DNA from: Viridibacillus sp050279675
GTDB lineage: Bacteria > Bacillota > Bacilli > Bacillales_A > Planococcaceae
Length of the DNA stretch: 64,000 bases
Assembly: GCF_050279675.1 (NCBI RefSeq)
Contig: NZ_JBNNUK010000011.1
Span: 62,001 to 126,000 of the forward strand
Reading direction: 5' to 3'
This document shows, one piece after another, positions 62,962-64,000 of the stretch; the first letter of the stretch is position 1; every line of letters begins with the position of its first letter. Below the pieces are notes generated by a model, which did not search any database, had not been told where the DNA came from, and saw nothing but the letters and a program-made list of their open reading frames with translations. The position numbers and the translations under genes are program-made.

Positions 62962-63364
62962 ATAGAAAACGACATTATATTAAATGAACTATTGAAGCTA
63001 TCCTCTATAAAACACTAAATATTAGTTGAAAAGTAGACTAAAAGCTGTGTCAGCTCTTAGTTTATTTTTTTTGTAATCATTAGTTAAGGTAATAACGATG
63101 AATAGTTTTATGAATTAGGTGAGTAAAAAACTTTATCTAATTGACAATAATCTACCAGTCATGTAATGTTTAAGTTGGTTTAGAAAATTACGAATTTTTT
63201 TGATTTAAAGAGAATGAATTGATGTTATCATAGCGTATTTTTAACAAAATAATCCTCATATGAGGTTACTATTCTATTGTTAATCGTATATTTTTCTTTC
63301 TACATTTAAGAAACTTTGGTCCAATCTTATTAGGTCATAGACTTATTGAGATATATGAATAATT
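62962..63364. other. Intergenic stretch with one terminator
   Basis: No gene. The terminator of the ABC/DUF4097 unit is at 63038-63072. AT-rich DNA beyond it should contain the promoter of the amidase unit. Confidence 0.5.
63038..63072 (+). terminator. Terminator of the ABC/DUF4097 unit
   Basis: CTAAAAGCTG pairs (one mismatch) with CAGCTCTTAG around TGT, followed by a T-rich run. Confidence 0.85.
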
Positions 63365-63382
63365 TTGAGGAGAGTGATTCAT

Positions 63383-63568
63383 TTGTCATTGTCGATTCAA
63401 GAATTGTTAGAGAACAAGGGGATTCAAGTAAAGAAAGACCATTTTGAAAGTTTGCAAGAGAAATGGGAAGGTATACAAGCGCTAAGAGGGAACTTAGAGG
63501 GAGCCAATATTGATGATGCTGATATTAGTCTGAAGAATATTCCTGGAGGTGACCACATTGATGAATGA
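63383..63568 (+). CDS. Small AtzG/GatC-like protein encoded before an amidase
   Basis: About 61 residues starting at TTG 63383 (GAGGAGAG roughly ten bases upstream; GTG 63374 is possible). The sequence SIQELLENKGIQVKKDHFES.. LRGNLEGANIDDADISLKNI ends PGGDHIDE. Its stop overlaps the amidase start by eight bases. The size, the helix then extended acidic tail, and coupling to an amidase recall AtzG (partner of AtzE) and GatC (partner of GatA), which wrap around the amidase. This relation is by architecture only. Confidence 0.65.
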   Translation: MSLSIQELLENKGIQVKKDHFESLQEKWEGIQALRGNLEGANIDDADISLKNIPGGDHIDE

Positions 63569-64000
63569 TTTAATTTTGAAGTCAGTTGATGAACTTGCAC
63601 CGTTAATTAAAAATAAAACATTATCGCCAGTTGAGCTAACAAAAGCTGTCCTAGATCACGCTGAAAAAAGTCAGGACAAGATTAACTCATATATGTCTTT
63701 TTATAGAGAAGAAGCAGTAGAAGCTGCTAAAAAAGCGGAACAGGATATTATGCAAGGTAATTATCGTGGGATGTATCATGGTATGCCAATTGCACTTAAA
63801 GATAATTTGTTTTTTAAAGATAAAATAACAACAATGTCTTCAAAAATTCATAAGGATTTTGTTTCTGATTACGACGCTACAGTAGTTAGAAAATTAAGAG
63901 ATGCAGGTGTTATTTTTACTGGGAAACTCAGCATGCACGAATATGCATGGGGGATAACAAATAATAATCCACACTATGGTCCAGTAAGAAATCCTTGGAA
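63561..64000 (+). CDS. Amidase signature family protein, N-terminal part (cut by window end)
   Basis: From ATG 63561 (GGAGGTG nine bases upstream) 146 residues are readable without a stop: VDELAPLIKNKTLSPVELTK, ..KINSYMSFYREEA.., GMYHGMPIALKDNLFFKDK near 70-88, whose Lys (ALKD) is the first member of the Ser-cisSer-Lys triad, then VVRKLRDAGVIFTGKLSMHE and YAWGITNNNPHYGPVRNP. The GSSGGS region with both Ser lies beyond the window. The family hydrolyses amides; members include GatA and AtzE. The substrate is unknown. Confidence 0.88.
   Translation, partial: MNDLILKSVDELAPLIKNKTLSPVELTKAVLDHAEKSQDKINSYMSFYREEAVEAAKKAEQDIMQGNYRGMYHGMPIALKDNLFFKDKITTMSSKIHKDFVSDYDATVVRKLRDAGVIFTGKLSMHEYAWGITNNNPHYGPVRNPW

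Overview
The window is AT-rich DNA from a Gram-positive Firmicute, most likely a Lysinibacillus-like member of the Bacillaceae/Caryophanaceae. This is inferred from the strong GGAGG-type ribosome sites, many class I lipoproteins, Rho-independent terminators on nearly every unit, CcpA (cre)-like boxes, PucR/ROK/IclR/MarR regulators and a two-component/ABC module resembling B. subtilis ycbLMNO. I cannot confirm species without a search.

Layout. 1-11.4 kb: a long plus-strand catabolic operon (M20 amidohydrolase, tartrate/isopropylmalate-type dehydrogenase, SDR, aldehyde dehydrogenase, two Opp/Dpp ATPases, a P1-family DmpA/BapA-like peptidase, a solute-binding lipoprotein and two permeases). 11.4-16.1 kb: a minus-strand PucR regulator and, divergent from it, CoA-acylating methylmalonate/malonate-semialdehyde dehydrogenase plus an omega-amino-acid:pyruvate aminotransferase. 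Read together, 0.4-16.1 kb looks like one island that imports a peptide-like conjugate, cuts it with a beta-aminopeptidase-type enzyme and burns a beta-amino acid (beta-alanine type) to acetyl-CoA. Matching cre-like boxes sit before the first operon and inside the start of the dehydrogenase gene.

16.1-21.3 kb: a 21-bp GC-rich minisatellite, small lipoproteins, a DMT transporter, and a frameshifted MarR gene divergent from a DHA2-type MFS efflux gene. 21.3-26.5 kb: a graveyard of mobile DNA (UvrA-like fragment, broken tyrosine integrase, duplicated phage-gene fragments, truncated serine recombinase), which also carries an intact lipoprotein gene and an intact deoxyribosyltransferase/TIR-like gene that may be a defence effector. 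26.5-30.4 kb: nosL-nosD-nosL-nosY-nosF, a complete-looking nitrous-oxide-reductase maturation operon with no nosZ in view. 30.4-38.4 kb: ordinary or small genes (DUF2252, DinB, deoxyribosyltransferase, DUF3841, RecQ) with relics of an IS3 transposase and a BRCT domain.

38.6-49.3 kb: a second large catabolic operon: Gsi/Dpp-type ABC importer (binding protein, two permeases, two ATPases), two xylose-isomerase-like TIM barrels flanking a Gfo/Idh/MocA dehydrogenase, a ROK repressor and an asparaginase II. The set suggests uptake and breakdown of a sugar or cyclitol joined to an amino acid or amide; the substrate is not known. 49.3-56.2 kb: small membrane proteins (one broken by a stop codon), GNAT, a MoxR-AAA/VWA pair, IclR and an aldo/keto reductase.

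56.2-58.2 kb: decayed DNA with large hairpins, a toxin C-terminus relic next to an immunity-like gene, and a Bacillaceae-type palindromic repeat. 58.3-63.0 kb: response regulator, histidine kinase, ABC ATPase, a broken permease, an intact permease and a DUF4097 protein. Three TAAG repeats at 11-bp spacing precede the ATPase gene and are the likely binding site of the regulator. 63.4-64.0 kb: a small AtzG/GatC-like protein gene overlapping the start of an amidase gene cut by the window end.
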